Source: Bacteroidota bacterium (GTDB taxonomy: Bacteria > Bacteroidota > Bacteroidia > Flavobacteriales_F > PHOS-HE28). From it: a stretch of 64,000 nt of DNA. Positions within the stretch are counted from its first letter, which is position 1; every line of letters starts with the position of its first letter. Where the stretch lies: the NCBI GenBank assembly GCA_023418095.1, contig JAEZDL010000078.1:1-64000 (forward strand), read 5' to 3'. Shown here in pieces: positions 25,873 through 35,413 of this stretch. The notes beneath the pieces are model-generated. The model was not told the DNA's origin. It did no database searches and was given only the letters and a program-made list of their open reading frames with translations. Made by a program: the position numbers and the translations under genes.

Positions 25873-27590
25873 TGAACGCTGTAGCACCTTTGCTCGAAGT
25901 GAAGGATCTCACGGTCCGCTTTGGATCGAACGTGGTGGTTGATGAGGTAGCGTTCTCGCTGGCCGAAGGCGAATGCCTGGGTCTTGTGGGCGCCAGCGGA
26001 TCGGGCAAGAGCGTGACATCCCTGGCATTGATGCGGCTCCTGGATCAACGATCATCGGAGATCACGGGGTCGATACGCTATCAGGGGCGGAACATCCTTG
26101 ATCTTGAAGAGGATGAATTCAGGCCGCTGCGAGGAAAGGAATTCGCCATGGTATTCCAGGAGCCGATGACCTCGCTCGATCCGGTGTACACCGTAGGAGA
26201 GCAGGTGGGCGAATCGCTCCGGCTGCACATGGGAATGAACCGCAAGTCGGCCCGCGAACGCACGATCGAACTTTTCGAGGAAGTGCTTCTTCCCGATCCG
26301 AAAGAGATCCATGATCGCTATCCGCATCAGTTGAGCGGTGGGCAGAAGCAGCGCGTCGTGATCGCCATGGCCCTGAGCTGTTCGCCACGGATCCTGATCT
26401 GCGATGAACCCACCACAGCTCTTGATGTGCTCGTGCAGCGAGAAGTGATCGACCTGTTGAAGCGGATCCAGAAGGAACGCGCCATGGCCATGATCTTCAT
26501 TACACATGATCTGGGTGTGGTTCGCGAGATCGCCGATCGCGCCCTGGTGATGCACAAGGGGAAGGTGGTCGAGAATGCGCCTGTGATCGAATTGTTCGAT
26601 CGGCCGCAACATCCCTACACGAAGGGCTTGATCGCCTGCCGGCCCGATCCCACCCGGCATCCTAAAAGGCTGCCCACGATCGATGAAGTGATGGAACGGG
26701 CTGCCGTTGGGACCGATCTTCCGATCGGGACGATCTCGTCAGGATCAAGACGCCAGCACGTGGAGGATCTCCTGAGAACACCTCCGCTGCTTCGCGTATG
26801 CGGATTGGAAAAGAGCTTCAACAGACAGCACGGAACGACCAATGGAACCGCATCGAGCACCAGGGTCCTTCACGACATCTCCTTCAACGTCCATCCCGGC
26901 GAAACACTTGGCATTGTTGGTGGTAGTGGCAGTGGAAAAACCACACTTGGCCGGACGATCCTGCGATTGATAGAACCGGGTGAAGGCCAGATCCTGTATC
27001 ACGCGAAAGGCAATGAGGCCGCGGTGGACCTGGCGCACCTCGACAGCGACCACATGCGGCGGCTGCGGCGTGAATTGCAGATCATCTTCCAGGACCCATA
27101 TTCATCCCTCAACCCGCGCCTGACGATCGGCGCGGCGATCACCGAAGCGATGCGCGTACACGGTCTGCGCGATAACGACGATCTACGTCGTAGCCGGGTA
27201 AAGGAACTGCTCGAACAGGTCGGCCTGGAAGCCGCCCACTTCGATCGCTTTCCGCACCAGTTCAGTGGTGGCCAGCGCCAGCGGATAGTGATCGCGCGTG
27301 CCATCGCATTGGAACCAAGGTTGATCATTTGCGATGAATCCGTGGCAGCGCTCGACGTAAGTGTTCAAGCGCAGGTGTTGAATCTGTTGAACGAACTGAA
27401 GGAAGATCATGGGCTCACCTACATCTTCATCAGCCACGATCTCGCAGTGGTGAAATATTTCTGCGATCGGATCCTTGTGCTGGAACGCGGAAGGAACGTT
27501 GAACTTGGTCTTGCCGATCAGGTCTACGACATGCCCGCAGCCGGTTATACGAAGCAGCTGATCGCCGCGATCCCCGGGACAGGCGCGTGA
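25872..27590 (+). CDS. Double ABC ATPase of the oligopeptide/dipeptide transporter family
   Basis: A 572-residue protein made of two full ABC ATPases, like a fused DppD-DppF. The first has Walker A GLVGASGSGKSVTS, signature LSGGQKQRV and Walker B ILICDEPTTALD. The second, after a linker, has GIVGGSGSGKTTLG, FSGGQRQRIVIARA and LIICDESVAALD, where Ser replaces the usual Pro. Each half ends with an oligopeptide-type C-terminal region (HPYTKGLIACRPD; YTKQLIAAIPG). The permeases and binding protein are not in the window. Confidence 0.9.
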   Translation: MNAVAPLLEVKDLTVRFGSNVVVDEVAFSLAEGECLGLVGASGSGKSVTSLALMRLLDQRSSEITGSIRYQGRNILDLEEDEFRPLRGKEFAMVFQEPMTSLDPVYTVGEQVGESLRLHMGMNRKSARERTIELFEEVLLPDPKEIHDRYPHQLSGGQKQRVVIAMALSCSPRILICDEPTTALDVLVQREVIDLLKRIQKERAMAMIFITHDLGVVREIADRALVMHKGKVVENAPVIELFDRPQHPYTKGLIACRPDPTRHPKRLPTIDEVMERAAVGTDLPIGTISSGSRRQHVEDLLRTPPLLRVCGLEKSFNRQHGTTNGTASSTRVLHDISFNVHPGETLGIVGGSGSGKTTLGRTILRLIEPGEGQILYHAKGNEAAVDLAHLDSDHMRRLRRELQIIFQDPYSSLNPRLTIGAAITEAMRVHGLRDNDDLRRSRVKELLEQVGLEAAHFDRFPHQFSGGQRQRIVIARAIALEPRLIICDESVAALDVSVQAQVLNLLNELKEDHGLTYIFISHDLAVVKYFCDRILVLERGRNVELGLADQVYDMPAAGYTKQLIAAIPGTGA

Positions 27591-27594
27591 TCAG

Positions 27595-29466
27595 TTAGAG
27601 CGGTGCGGATCGATGCAGGAACGCATCCACTCGCAGATCCTTCAAACTGAATGGATCCCCCGAGCGGTTCCAGATGTATAATTTGCTCGTCGACCCGGCC
27701 ATGTTCCGTGCGATCTGGAAGCTTGCCGAAAACGCGCCATCACGAAGTTCCACCGTCCGGTAATCGATCGATTCATCGCCGCGGCGCACCTCGAGTACGA
27801 ACAGCAATGGTGGATCGGAAGCTCCCATCGCAAGGTTCCCGCTCACTTCGATCCTGCTGTATGGAACATGTTCATGATGGATGGGCATCCCACTTATCTC
27901 GAATGGGAATTCAGATCCATCGGATCGCCAGGCACCTTCATCTGTTCGGATCAGATCCGACCGAAGTATCCCATTCGTTACGCTGTCCTTCCGTTGATCC
28001 AGGACCTCGACCGATCCACTCCACCGGTCCGCATCGCGCCGCTCGAAGATGAACACTTCGAACTGGCGGCCCCCGAGCACCACCATCGGTGTTCCAGGCT
28101 GATGCTGCTCGATGAATGTGAGCGCCGGATGCTCCAGCAGCCATTGAAGTTGCGTGTTCCCTTCATTGGGCGAGAAATGTGCATCCCAGATCACCAGATC
28201 ACCTTCCACCAGACCAAGATCCTTCTCGCGGCCTTTCAGCATAGCTCTTGATCGTTCGGAATAAGGATCGATGTCCGCATAAAAGGCGATCAACGGACTG
28301 TTGAAAGACACCCGTGCATCTGGCCTTTTGATCTCCTTGATGCGTTCGCCCACCTCTGCAAGGAAAAGTTCCTGTTCATCCGGCGGAACGGGCAACGGCC
28401 TGTGATCAAGGAATACGACAGCTGCGGTGTACGCATGTCCGGTTCCGAGAATGACCGCTATCGCAATACGAACATACCTGGATGAAAAAACCGATCCACC
28501 GATCCACACGATCACCCAACAGGTGAACAGGACTAGCATTGGTGCTGTGGTGGCCAGCACACGGAAGAGTCCCAGCGAACCCTTCAGACCTTCTGCCCAC
28601 AGGTAGGAGTGTAGAATGAAAATACTTAAGGAGGGAAGCACCGCAAGAAGGAAAAGAAGCCTCACCAACCTACCCTGCTCATCCTGCCGTTTCAAAATGA
28701 AGAATGAACCAACAAGTGCTGGAATGGACCAATGGACGATCGTGCCGAAGATCGCATCGGTATGCACCAGGAAATGATCCCATGGCCCATTACCGTAAAT
28801 GTCCTTCGCACCAGTGTACGGATCACCGTTGAACATCCACAGAGGATCCCCGAATACAAAAGCCGATACCACGGAATAGATGACCGGACCGGTAAGCAGG
28901 TATGCGAGCGACCACCATTGCCTGCGTGATGCGATCCAAATGACAAGGAAGGGAATGAAAGCAACATACTCAGGCCGCGAGAAAGGCATGAACGATGCGA
29001 TGATCGCGGCCTGGCGCGCATTGCCGTTCCATGCTGAACGGATCACAAGGATCGAAAGCAGGCCGAACAGTATCTCTGTCATTCCTGCTATCACCATTGT
29101 TCCGTAAACAGGGACCAGCAACAGGGCGGCCGGAAAGATCCAACGTGCGGCTGTACCGGCCCGTTTCAAAATACCATCCGCAGCCCAGGCGGTCGCCACG
29201 AAACACACGGCATTGAACACGGTCATTCCCCAGTGGCCCAACTGGGCGAAAGGAGAAGCCAGCAGTGTGAACAATGGTTTTCCCCACAGATCGGCGAAGA
29301 GCGTGGGATGCTGCCAGGAGAATCTGGCGATCTGGTAATGCGCGATGGTATCGCCACCCTCCAGCAGACCGACCGAAAGCAGGCGGATGATGATCGGTAC
29401 AGAAGCGAGGGCCACCCACCACCATGCGGGCGAGATGGATCCTGTGCGATCGGCTGCTTCTGTCAT
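27595..29466 (-). CDS. Polytopic membrane glycosyltransferase-like protein (GT-C fold)
   Basis: A 623-residue protein with about ten transmembrane helices in the first 400 residues and an extracytoplasmic beta-rich C-terminal part. The first loop after helix 1 has EGGDTIAHYQIARFSWQHP, the acidic loop typical of GT-C enzymes that use polyprenyl-phosphate sugars. It belongs to the mannosyltransferase-like families only at fold level; donor and acceptor are unknown. It is last in the minus run GT2, GT-C, GT-C, with a 4-base ATGA overlap to the gene upstream. The C-terminal segment (EVSGNLAMGASDPPLLFVLE) resembles that of the proteins at 33622 and 40046. Confidence 0.7.
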   Translation of the reverse strand: MTEAADRTGSISPAWWWVALASVPIIIRLLSVGLLEGGDTIAHYQIARFSWQHPTLFADLWGKPLFTLLASPFAQLGHWGMTVFNAVCFVATAWAADGILKRAGTAARWIFPAALLLVPVYGTMVIAGMTEILFGLLSILVIRSAWNGNARQAAIIASFMPFSRPEYVAFIPFLVIWIASRRQWWSLAYLLTGPVIYSVVSAFVFGDPLWMFNGDPYTGAKDIYGNGPWDHFLVHTDAIFGTIVHWSIPALVGSFFILKRQDEQGRLVRLLFLLAVLPSLSIFILHSYLWAEGLKGSLGLFRVLATTAPMLVLFTCWVIVWIGGSVFSSRYVRIAIAVILGTGHAYTAAVVFLDHRPLPVPPDEQELFLAEVGERIKEIKRPDARVSFNSPLIAFYADIDPYSERSRAMLKGREKDLGLVEGDLVIWDAHFSPNEGNTQLQWLLEHPALTFIEQHQPGTPMVVLGGRQFEVFIFERRDADRWSGSVEVLDQRKDSVTNGILRSDLIRTDEGAWRSDGSEFPFEISGMPIHHEHVPYSRIEVSGNLAMGASDPPLLFVLEVRRGDESIDYRTVELRDGAFSASFQIARNMAGSTSKLYIWNRSGDPFSLKDLRVDAFLHRSAPL

Positions 29467-30824
29467 CGTGCGATCCCTTTTTTCGCAGCTTCGTAATCGG
29501 GATAGTTCAAAAAGGGCTCGGAACCAGTTAATGGCTCCATGGAGCCGAATGTTCCGATGTATGCTTTGAACGTCATTGCATCATGGTGGATGGCGCCCAC
29601 TTCGTACTGATACGTCTGAAAAACATTCAACCATATCAGGAATGCCATGATCGGAAAAGCGACGATCATCAGAACAGGTTTAAGCATGATCCGTCCAATG
29701 AATGCAGCAAGCGGAATGCTCATCAAAGAATAGAAATCCACCATGCTTCTCTGGCCAAAAGAGCCACCATACCACCAGCACCACCACGAGAAAGTGATAT
29801 ATATCAACAGGACAAGGAATGTCACAATGGCGATCCGCAAGTGTTCAAGGTTCTTTCTCAGGAAAACAAGACCTATCGTGGCCAAAGCCATTATCGGCGT
29901 ATAGATGAACCAACCCTTACGAAAACCGAAGAGACCTTCCGTGATCTTGGGCCGATCAAAATAGAACCGCTCGCCCATATATGAATTGAACAAATATGAA
30001 CCGGTGATGTAGTTCCAATAGTACAATTGAGGCAGCCAGATCAACAGAGCCAGCAAAGCCATTGTAAGGATTTCCGGCCATCTGGACCAGTACATTTCAA
30101 CCCTCCTCCATATCATGGCAGGGCTTGAGATCCCATATAGAGCAAAGAACACGATGATCAGGGCATTCGTTGGCCTGATCAGCGAGATCAGGCCGATCAA
30201 CAATCCAATGGAAATAGTATCGGACCACGATCTCCTTTCGTACCAATGGATCGTCTTATGAATGAAAAGGGTGATCAGGAAGAACGAAAAGACATGAGAC
30301 ATACTCCCGGAGTGCGAAGAGTAGAAAAAGAGGTTCGTTCCGGTACCGAGCAACAAGATCGTTAGAGCTATCGTAATGTCATTGAAACCAAGCCTCTCAA
30401 GAATTTTCCTGATCACCAAAAGGCCTATTGTCAAATAGAACAAGGCAGCGATCAACAAACCTATCTTGTAAGGAGGCGACCAACCATTTGCCTCGTGATC
30501 CGAAATGGTGGCATAAGCATGGCTAAGGAAGAAAAAGGGTGCATATAACCAGGCAACACCCATTGTGGTCTTTATGATCTTCTCTCCATTTTCCAACTCG
30601 CCCGGCCAGAATAAATAATAACCCTGGCCATCGCTATAGTCACTATCATCCAGTTCTATGTCCTTGTAAATGAAGATTGCCGGGAGATAAGCATAATATG
30701 AATGAACGTCCCATTCGATCACCCGATCCGTTTCTTGCCAAAGTTTCAGGTCGATGTCCACATATGCACATGCGGCGATCACCAACATTATGGCAACAGA
30801 GGACCATTTTCCAAGCGATCTCAT
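29463..30824 (-). CDS. Polytopic membrane protein, GT-C-like, paralogue of the 33622 protein
   Basis: A 453-residue protein with about ten membrane segments. The first loop has WDVHSYYAYLPAIFIYKDIE. Later come YYWNYITGSYLFNSY and GLFGFRKGWFIYTPIMAL. The same pattern (WDVxxYYxYxP, YWxxxTGxxxxxSY, FRKGWxxYTPxM) is in the protein at 33622, so the two are paralogues. The acidic first loop and topology suggest a lipid-linked sugar transferase. The ATG at 30824 overlaps the stop of the GT2 gene (ATGA). GATC is sparser and A+T higher here than in the housekeeping genes. Confidence 0.7.
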   Translation of the reverse strand: MRSLGKWSSVAIMLVIAACAYVDIDLKLWQETDRVIEWDVHSYYAYLPAIFIYKDIELDDSDYSDGQGYYLFWPGELENGEKIIKTTMGVAWLYAPFFFLSHAYATISDHEANGWSPPYKIGLLIAALFYLTIGLLVIRKILERLGFNDITIALTILLLGTGTNLFFYSSHSGSMSHVFSFFLITLFIHKTIHWYERRSWSDTISIGLLIGLISLIRPTNALIIVFFALYGISSPAMIWRRVEMYWSRWPEILTMALLALLIWLPQLYYWNYITGSYLFNSYMGERFYFDRPKITEGLFGFRKGWFIYTPIMALATIGLVFLRKNLEHLRIAIVTFLVLLIYITFSWWCWWYGGSFGQRSMVDFYSLMSIPLAAFIGRIMLKPVLMIVAFPIMAFLIWLNVFQTYQYEVGAIHHDAMTFKAYIGTFGSMEPLTGSEPFLNYPDYEAAKKGIAR

Positions 30825-31534
30825 TTTGAACGGAGCAGACCATACTTGATGATCGTCCAAAAGATCCGCAAACCATCGCTGTTCCTCAACTTCTTCCCTT
30901 CACCCATATTCCGTGGGTGATAATGGACCGGAACCTCCGCGATCCAGTTCCGGCGGATCCGTCCGCATTTTATGATCAACTCCGCTTCGAACCCGAAACG
31001 ATCTTCACGAAGATCCAATTTGTTGAACAGTTCCTTTGTGAGGAGCTTATACCCACATGCCATGTCCGTGAGATGCACATCGATCAGGATCGAGGTGATC
31101 ATTGTGAAGATCCTATTGGCGAGGTATCGCCGGTAAGCCGCTTGCGTCCTGAGAACGCCAGGTAAGTATCTGGAGCCGTTGATGAATGGAACTTGCAATG
31201 TTCGCATCGCATCAAGCATGGAAGGAATGTCCTTCGGATCCAATTCCCTATCCGCATCCTGTATGAGAAGATGATCTCCCGTCGCCAATGCCGCGGCTGT
31301 TCGAACTGCTGCTCCTTTCCCTTGATTACGCTCGTGGCGGTGAACGGAAACGCGTGGCTGGGACGAAGCGTATTCCTTCGCTATTTCATACGACCGATCC
31401 GTGGATCTATCGTCCACTACGATCACTTCCACACTTTCAAGGAACGCCGGATATTGGACCTGCAGAAGCGCATTCAGCACGGGTACGATCAGCTCCTCCT
31501 CATTAAAGAGCGGCACTAGAATGCTCAGTCTCAT
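30821..31534 (-). CDS. GT2 glycosyltransferase, dolichol-phosphate-mannose-synthase-like
   Basis: A 237-residue GT-A protein without transmembrane helices: LSILVPLFNEEELIVPVLNA, VIVVDDRSTDRSYEIA, RNQGKGAAVRTAAALATGDH, LIQDADRELDP, and RFGFEAELIIKCGR near the end. This is the DPM1/GtrB-like layout: such enzymes make polyprenyl-phosphate sugars that feed GT-C transferases like the two genes downstream. The start at 31534 is the conserved MRLSILVP; an ATG at 31558 is possible and directly follows a TTTCTTTG that could be a promoter box. First gene of the minus run. Confidence 0.85.
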   Translation of the reverse strand: MRLSILVPLFNEEELIVPVLNALLQVQYPAFLESVEVIVVDDRSTDRSYEIAKEYASSQPRVSVHRHERNQGKGAAVRTAAALATGDHLLIQDADRELDPKDIPSMLDAMRTLQVPFINGSRYLPGVLRTQAAYRRYLANRIFTMITSILIDVHLTDMACGYKLLTKELFNKLDLREDRFGFEAELIIKCGRIRRNWIAEVPVHYHPRNMGEGKKLRNSDGLRIFWTIIKYGLLRSK

Positions 31535-31600
31535 CAGCTCGTCAGCAGTTCTGCGCATCAAAGAAAGGAAAGCGGCTTAACACTATACTTGCTGCGCACC

Positions 31601-33625
31601 ATGAACAGTTGGCCTGAGATGTCGAAGCTTGCGAAATGGTCGCTTGTCCTCTTTCTGTTCGTGGTGGGTATGTGGTCCTTCACTATTCCAATGTTCGGAC
31701 CTGACTATTCATCGATCCCGGGGACCATTGGCAAGGCCCGCACTGCTAATTATGCTTTGGAACATTTCCATTCCTTCTGCATTGGAAAAACCGATGACTA
31801 CTGGAATGCGCCATTCATGCATCCTGCCGCGAACGCGATCGCCTATTCCGATGGTCTATTGGGCACCGCGCCGATCTACTCGGCCTTGCGATCATTCGGA
31901 TCCAACCGGGAAACGTCCTTTCAAGCCTGGATCGCGATCCTGTTCGCGCTCAATTTTTGGGCGTGCTTTTTTTCTTTGAAACAGTGGAGTGGCCGGGTGA
32001 TGATTGCGGGTTGCGGAGCATTCATCTTCGCATTTGGGATCTTTCAACTCGGGCAGCTGGACCATTGGGGAATGCTCCCGCGGTTCATGGTTCCGATCGC
32101 ATTCATGTGCGCTTGGAAATACCTGGAGGAGCGCCGGACGAAATTCATGTTCATGACCGTTCTTGTGGTCGCATACCAATTCTACTGCAGCATTCATATC
32201 GGCATCTTCTTATTGTTCTCCATCGTTCTCCTTTCCATTGGATCCCTGTTCTTCCACCGGCTTGGCATTTCGACGCGCGCTCCGCGATCGAAGACCATGG
32301 TACGAGATGCCGCACTTGCAACTGTTGCGTTGGCCGCTCTACTGGCACCCTTGGCCCTGCCATACATTGAAATTCATGGATCATTGCGGGGATCACAATA
32401 CAACGATGCCCAAGGCCCATCACTGGGAATAGCTTCATACTGGAACAGTCATCCTGCGGCAAGTTCGTGGCAGGATCTATCCATCCAACAGGAGTCCACC
32501 AACGCTGAACAGCTGAACCATTCTCTATATCCAGGGATCTTGCCATGGCTCGCTGTAATTGCCGGCCTGGCTGTTGCCCTCGGAGGAAAATATCCAGTCA
32601 TGATCCGGAAGCGGATCGGAATACTTTTAATCGGCTGGACACTGAACATGCTCTTTTCCATCGATATCGGTGGATCGACCTTTTATCAATTCGTTCTTCG
32701 TCACACACGCTTCTCAATGATCGACCCGACCTTGGGTTCTGTGACCATGCAGGTGATGTTCACCATGTTCATCCTCGTTCCACTTGCGTCACTTCTGTCG
32801 GTCAAACGATGGACTTCGATCGCGATCGCTTTCGCGCTGCCCGCATTGGTGATCCTGGATAATAAGATCGATGTGCGACGGATCGGAACGTTCAATAAAT
32901 GGGCTTCACGCGATCAGGTCGGCGAGGTGACCCGGCACTTGACAGGCGAACTTTCCGATCAGCGATCGGCCGTGGCATACATGCCAGTACTTCCGATCAT
33001 GGAACCCGGATCCTTATACGATCACGTCATCGAAATACATACATCGGCAATGCTCGCTGCGCAGGAAATAGGCGTGCCGATCGTGAACGCATACTCACGC
33101 AAATTCCCAAAACGATACCAGCCTTTCTTTGAGCGCTTGGACAAGGTTTCACTGGACTATTGGCTCGCATCCCAAGGGAAACCTAACGTCCATGTCCGGG
33201 CGATCGATGGTCTGTTCATTCCGATCGAGCGCACGGACACGGTAACACTACAAGCCGCCGACGGCAATTTCATTAGCACCAACACCCCTGGTACCTGGTT
33301 GCTTGTAGCCGATCGGCCTACGCCGCTCCTATGGGGAACCTATCGATCGATCTCTACTTCGGACGGTAGGATCGCGCTCCTTGCGCATAACGGGAACTTC
33401 GTGTGCGCCGAGCTTCTACAACACCAACAAGTGAGTGCCACTGCGCCGGATCTGGGCGATTTCGGCCTGTTCAAAAAAGTGGATCTGGGCGATGGATGGA
33501 TCGCGTTGCAAGCACATAACGATCGCTTCCTTTCAGTGAATGATGAAGGTCTGATACATGCTTCTTCGGATTCGATCGGCGTAAAGGAACGCTTCAAATT
33601 CACGGTGATCAATTCACAGCGATGA
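31601..33625 (+). CDS. Polytopic GT-C-like protein with a C-terminal fascin-like beta-trefoil
   Basis: A 674-residue protein. Residues 1 to about 430 hold some ten to twelve membrane helices with an early periplasmic loop (KTDDYWNAPFMHPAANAIAY), like GT-C mannosyl- or glucosyltransferases. A soluble part follows (about 440-545). Residues about 545-674 form three trefoil-like repeats with the fascin pattern: VTLQAADGNFISTN, ALLAHNGNFVCAE and ALQAHNDRFLSVND. Fascin-like folds bind actin in eukaryotes and glycans or other ligands in bacteria, so the tail may hold the glycan product. The start at 31601 is an ATG; a TTG is four codons earlier. It overlaps the next gene by ATGA. Confidence 0.75.
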   Translation: MNSWPEMSKLAKWSLVLFLFVVGMWSFTIPMFGPDYSSIPGTIGKARTANYALEHFHSFCIGKTDDYWNAPFMHPAANAIAYSDGLLGTAPIYSALRSFGSNRETSFQAWIAILFALNFWACFFSLKQWSGRVMIAGCGAFIFAFGIFQLGQLDHWGMLPRFMVPIAFMCAWKYLEERRTKFMFMTVLVVAYQFYCSIHIGIFLLFSIVLLSIGSLFFHRLGISTRAPRSKTMVRDAALATVALAALLAPLALPYIEIHGSLRGSQYNDAQGPSLGIASYWNSHPAASSWQDLSIQQESTNAEQLNHSLYPGILPWLAVIAGLAVALGGKYPVMIRKRIGILLIGWTLNMLFSIDIGGSTFYQFVLRHTRFSMIDPTLGSVTMQVMFTMFILVPLASLLSVKRWTSIAIAFALPALVILDNKIDVRRIGTFNKWASRDQVGEVTRHLTGELSDQRSAVAYMPVLPIMEPGSLYDHVIEIHTSAMLAAQEIGVPIVNAYSRKFPKRYQPFFERLDKVSLDYWLASQGKPNVHVRAIDGLFIPIERTDTVTLQAADGNFISTNTPGTWLLVADRPTPLLWGTYRSISTSDGRIALLAHNGNFVCAELLQHQQVSATAPDLGDFGLFKKVDLGDGWIALQAHNDRFLSVNDEGLIHASSDSIGVKERFKFTVINSQR

Positions 33626-35403
33626 ATACCAGATCGCTTGTAGCGCTTGCGCTATCATTCATGGCAATTGTCGTCGTGCGCTGGTCCACACTGGATCCAC
33701 GGAAAGAACTCTCCTGGGATGTCTTCGGCTATTACCTGTACGCACCATCGGTATTCATCCATGGTGATCTTAAGTTGGATGATATATCGTGGATCCACGA
33801 CGCACAACAGACATACGGCACCACGGAGACATTGTACCAGATCACCGATGCGCCCGATGGATCGCGCATGTTCTTCTTTTTGATGGGGATGTCGATCCTT
33901 TATTCGCCTTTCTTTTTGATCGGGCATCTGTGGGCTTTTGCTTCGGGAGCACCGATGGACGGGTTCAGCGAACCTTATCAATGGGCGCTTGGGCTAGGTG
34001 GCACCTTATACTCCTTGATCGGGTTGTACTTCCTGCGCCGGATCCTTCTTCGCTATTTCAGTGATGTGGTGACGGCCGCGGTGATCATCGTGATCGTTCT
34101 GGGGACGAATTATTTCCAATTCAGTACGATCAAGAATCTTGAGACAGCCAATTTCCTATTTACCGGCGTCGCTTGGATGACGTGGTCCACCATCCGCTGG
34201 CATGAGACGTTCCGCCGCGTAGATCTGATCCAGATCGCAATTGCGATCGGCCTGATCACACTCGTGAAACCAAGCGAGATCATTTGTGGCCTTGTGCCTT
34301 TGTTATGGGGTATCCATGATCGAACGACATTAACCGCCAAGGTCAACATTATGCGTGTACATCGGCGTGATCTGATGATCGCGATACTCATCGGGCTTTT
34401 CGTTCTTTCACCGCAACTGATCTACTGGAAATGGCGCACCGGTCAGTTCATCTATGATAGTTACCGGAATCCTGGAGTGGGTCTGGACCTGTTCACGCCT
34501 CACATTTGGGAAACCTTGTTCAGTTTCAGGAAAGGCTGGCTGATCTATACGCCGATCATGCTCCTCGCATTGATCGGTATACCAAGGCTTCGAAAGACCC
34601 TGCCACACGCGTTCCTGCCAGTCTTGATCCATTCGATCGTCGCGTTCTGGATCATTTCGAGCTGGTCCGAATGGTGGTATGGTGCAAGTTTCAGCATAAG
34701 GCCGATGATAACGCTCTACCCTTTGCTCGCGATCCCGCTCGGTATTACGCTCCAAGCCTTCGCGCAAAAAGGTGGGTCAATGAAGATCGCATTGGCCACA
34801 ACGATCGTTCTGCTGATCGGGTTGAACCTGTTCCAGATGTGGCAATTGAACAATTGGGTGATCCATCCTTATCGTACTACGACCGCATATTATTGGAAGG
34901 TCTTTGGCCGGACCACTGTTCCACATGGCGCTCACGAACTCTTGTCGGTGGAAAGGCGTTTTGATGGAAAGGAAGTATTCGTGGATACAACAGGCTACAG
35001 AACGATCGAACTCATCACCGATCGTTCATCCGCTAGCGCTGAATTGGATACGCTTACCAAAAATGATCCATTCCTCCCGATCATTGAAGTTCCATATTCG
35101 GATATCACTTCTGCAGATCACTTTTGGGCAAGACCGAGTGCTGAAGTGCTCGTTCCTGATGAAGGTGCGCAGAAGGCGGCTGTGTTGGTAGTTCGGATGG
35201 AGCGCAAGGAAGGAGGCTACGGAGAGCGGACCTTTCAAGTTCCTGATCATACCTCGCCCGGAGAATGGGTCACGATCAAAGGCGATTTCATGACGCCCGA
35301 GATCCGATCAAGAAGTGATCGTTTCAAGGTGTATCTCTGGATCAGAGACGGGGATACGGCGTTTGTCCGGGCGCCGCGGGTGACGGCATTCCTGCCCGAT
35401 TAA
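33622..35403 (+). CDS. Polytopic membrane protein, GT-C-like, with C-terminal beta domain
   Basis: A 593-residue protein with about ten transmembrane helices (1 to 420) and an extracytoplasmic C-terminal domain (about 440-593). Motifs are WDVFGYYLYAPSVFIHGDLK in the first loop, YWKWRTGQFIYDSY, FSFRKGWLIYTPIMLL and SSWSEWWYGASFSIRPM. These align with the 29463 protein. It should act on lipid-linked sugars at the outer face of the inner membrane, by analogy only. It is coupled to the upstream fascin-domain gene (ATGA) and converges with the hydrolase gene at 35414. Confidence 0.7.
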   Translation: MNTRSLVALALSFMAIVVVRWSTLDPRKELSWDVFGYYLYAPSVFIHGDLKLDDISWIHDAQQTYGTTETLYQITDAPDGSRMFFFLMGMSILYSPFFLIGHLWAFASGAPMDGFSEPYQWALGLGGTLYSLIGLYFLRRILLRYFSDVVTAAVIIVIVLGTNYFQFSTIKNLETANFLFTGVAWMTWSTIRWHETFRRVDLIQIAIAIGLITLVKPSEIICGLVPLLWGIHDRTTLTAKVNIMRVHRRDLMIAILIGLFVLSPQLIYWKWRTGQFIYDSYRNPGVGLDLFTPHIWETLFSFRKGWLIYTPIMLLALIGIPRLRKTLPHAFLPVLIHSIVAFWIISSWSEWWYGASFSIRPMITLYPLLAIPLGITLQAFAQKGGSMKIALATTIVLLIGLNLFQMWQLNNWVIHPYRTTTAYYWKVFGRTTVPHGAHELLSVERRFDGKEVFVDTTGYRTIELITDRSSASAELDTLTKNDPFLPIIEVPYSDITSADHFWARPSAEVLVPDEGAQKAAVLVVRMERKEGGYGERTFQVPDHTSPGEWVTIKGDFMTPEIRSRSDRFKVYLWIRDGDTAFVRAPRVTAFLPD

Positions 35404-35413
35404 GACCTTGGAT

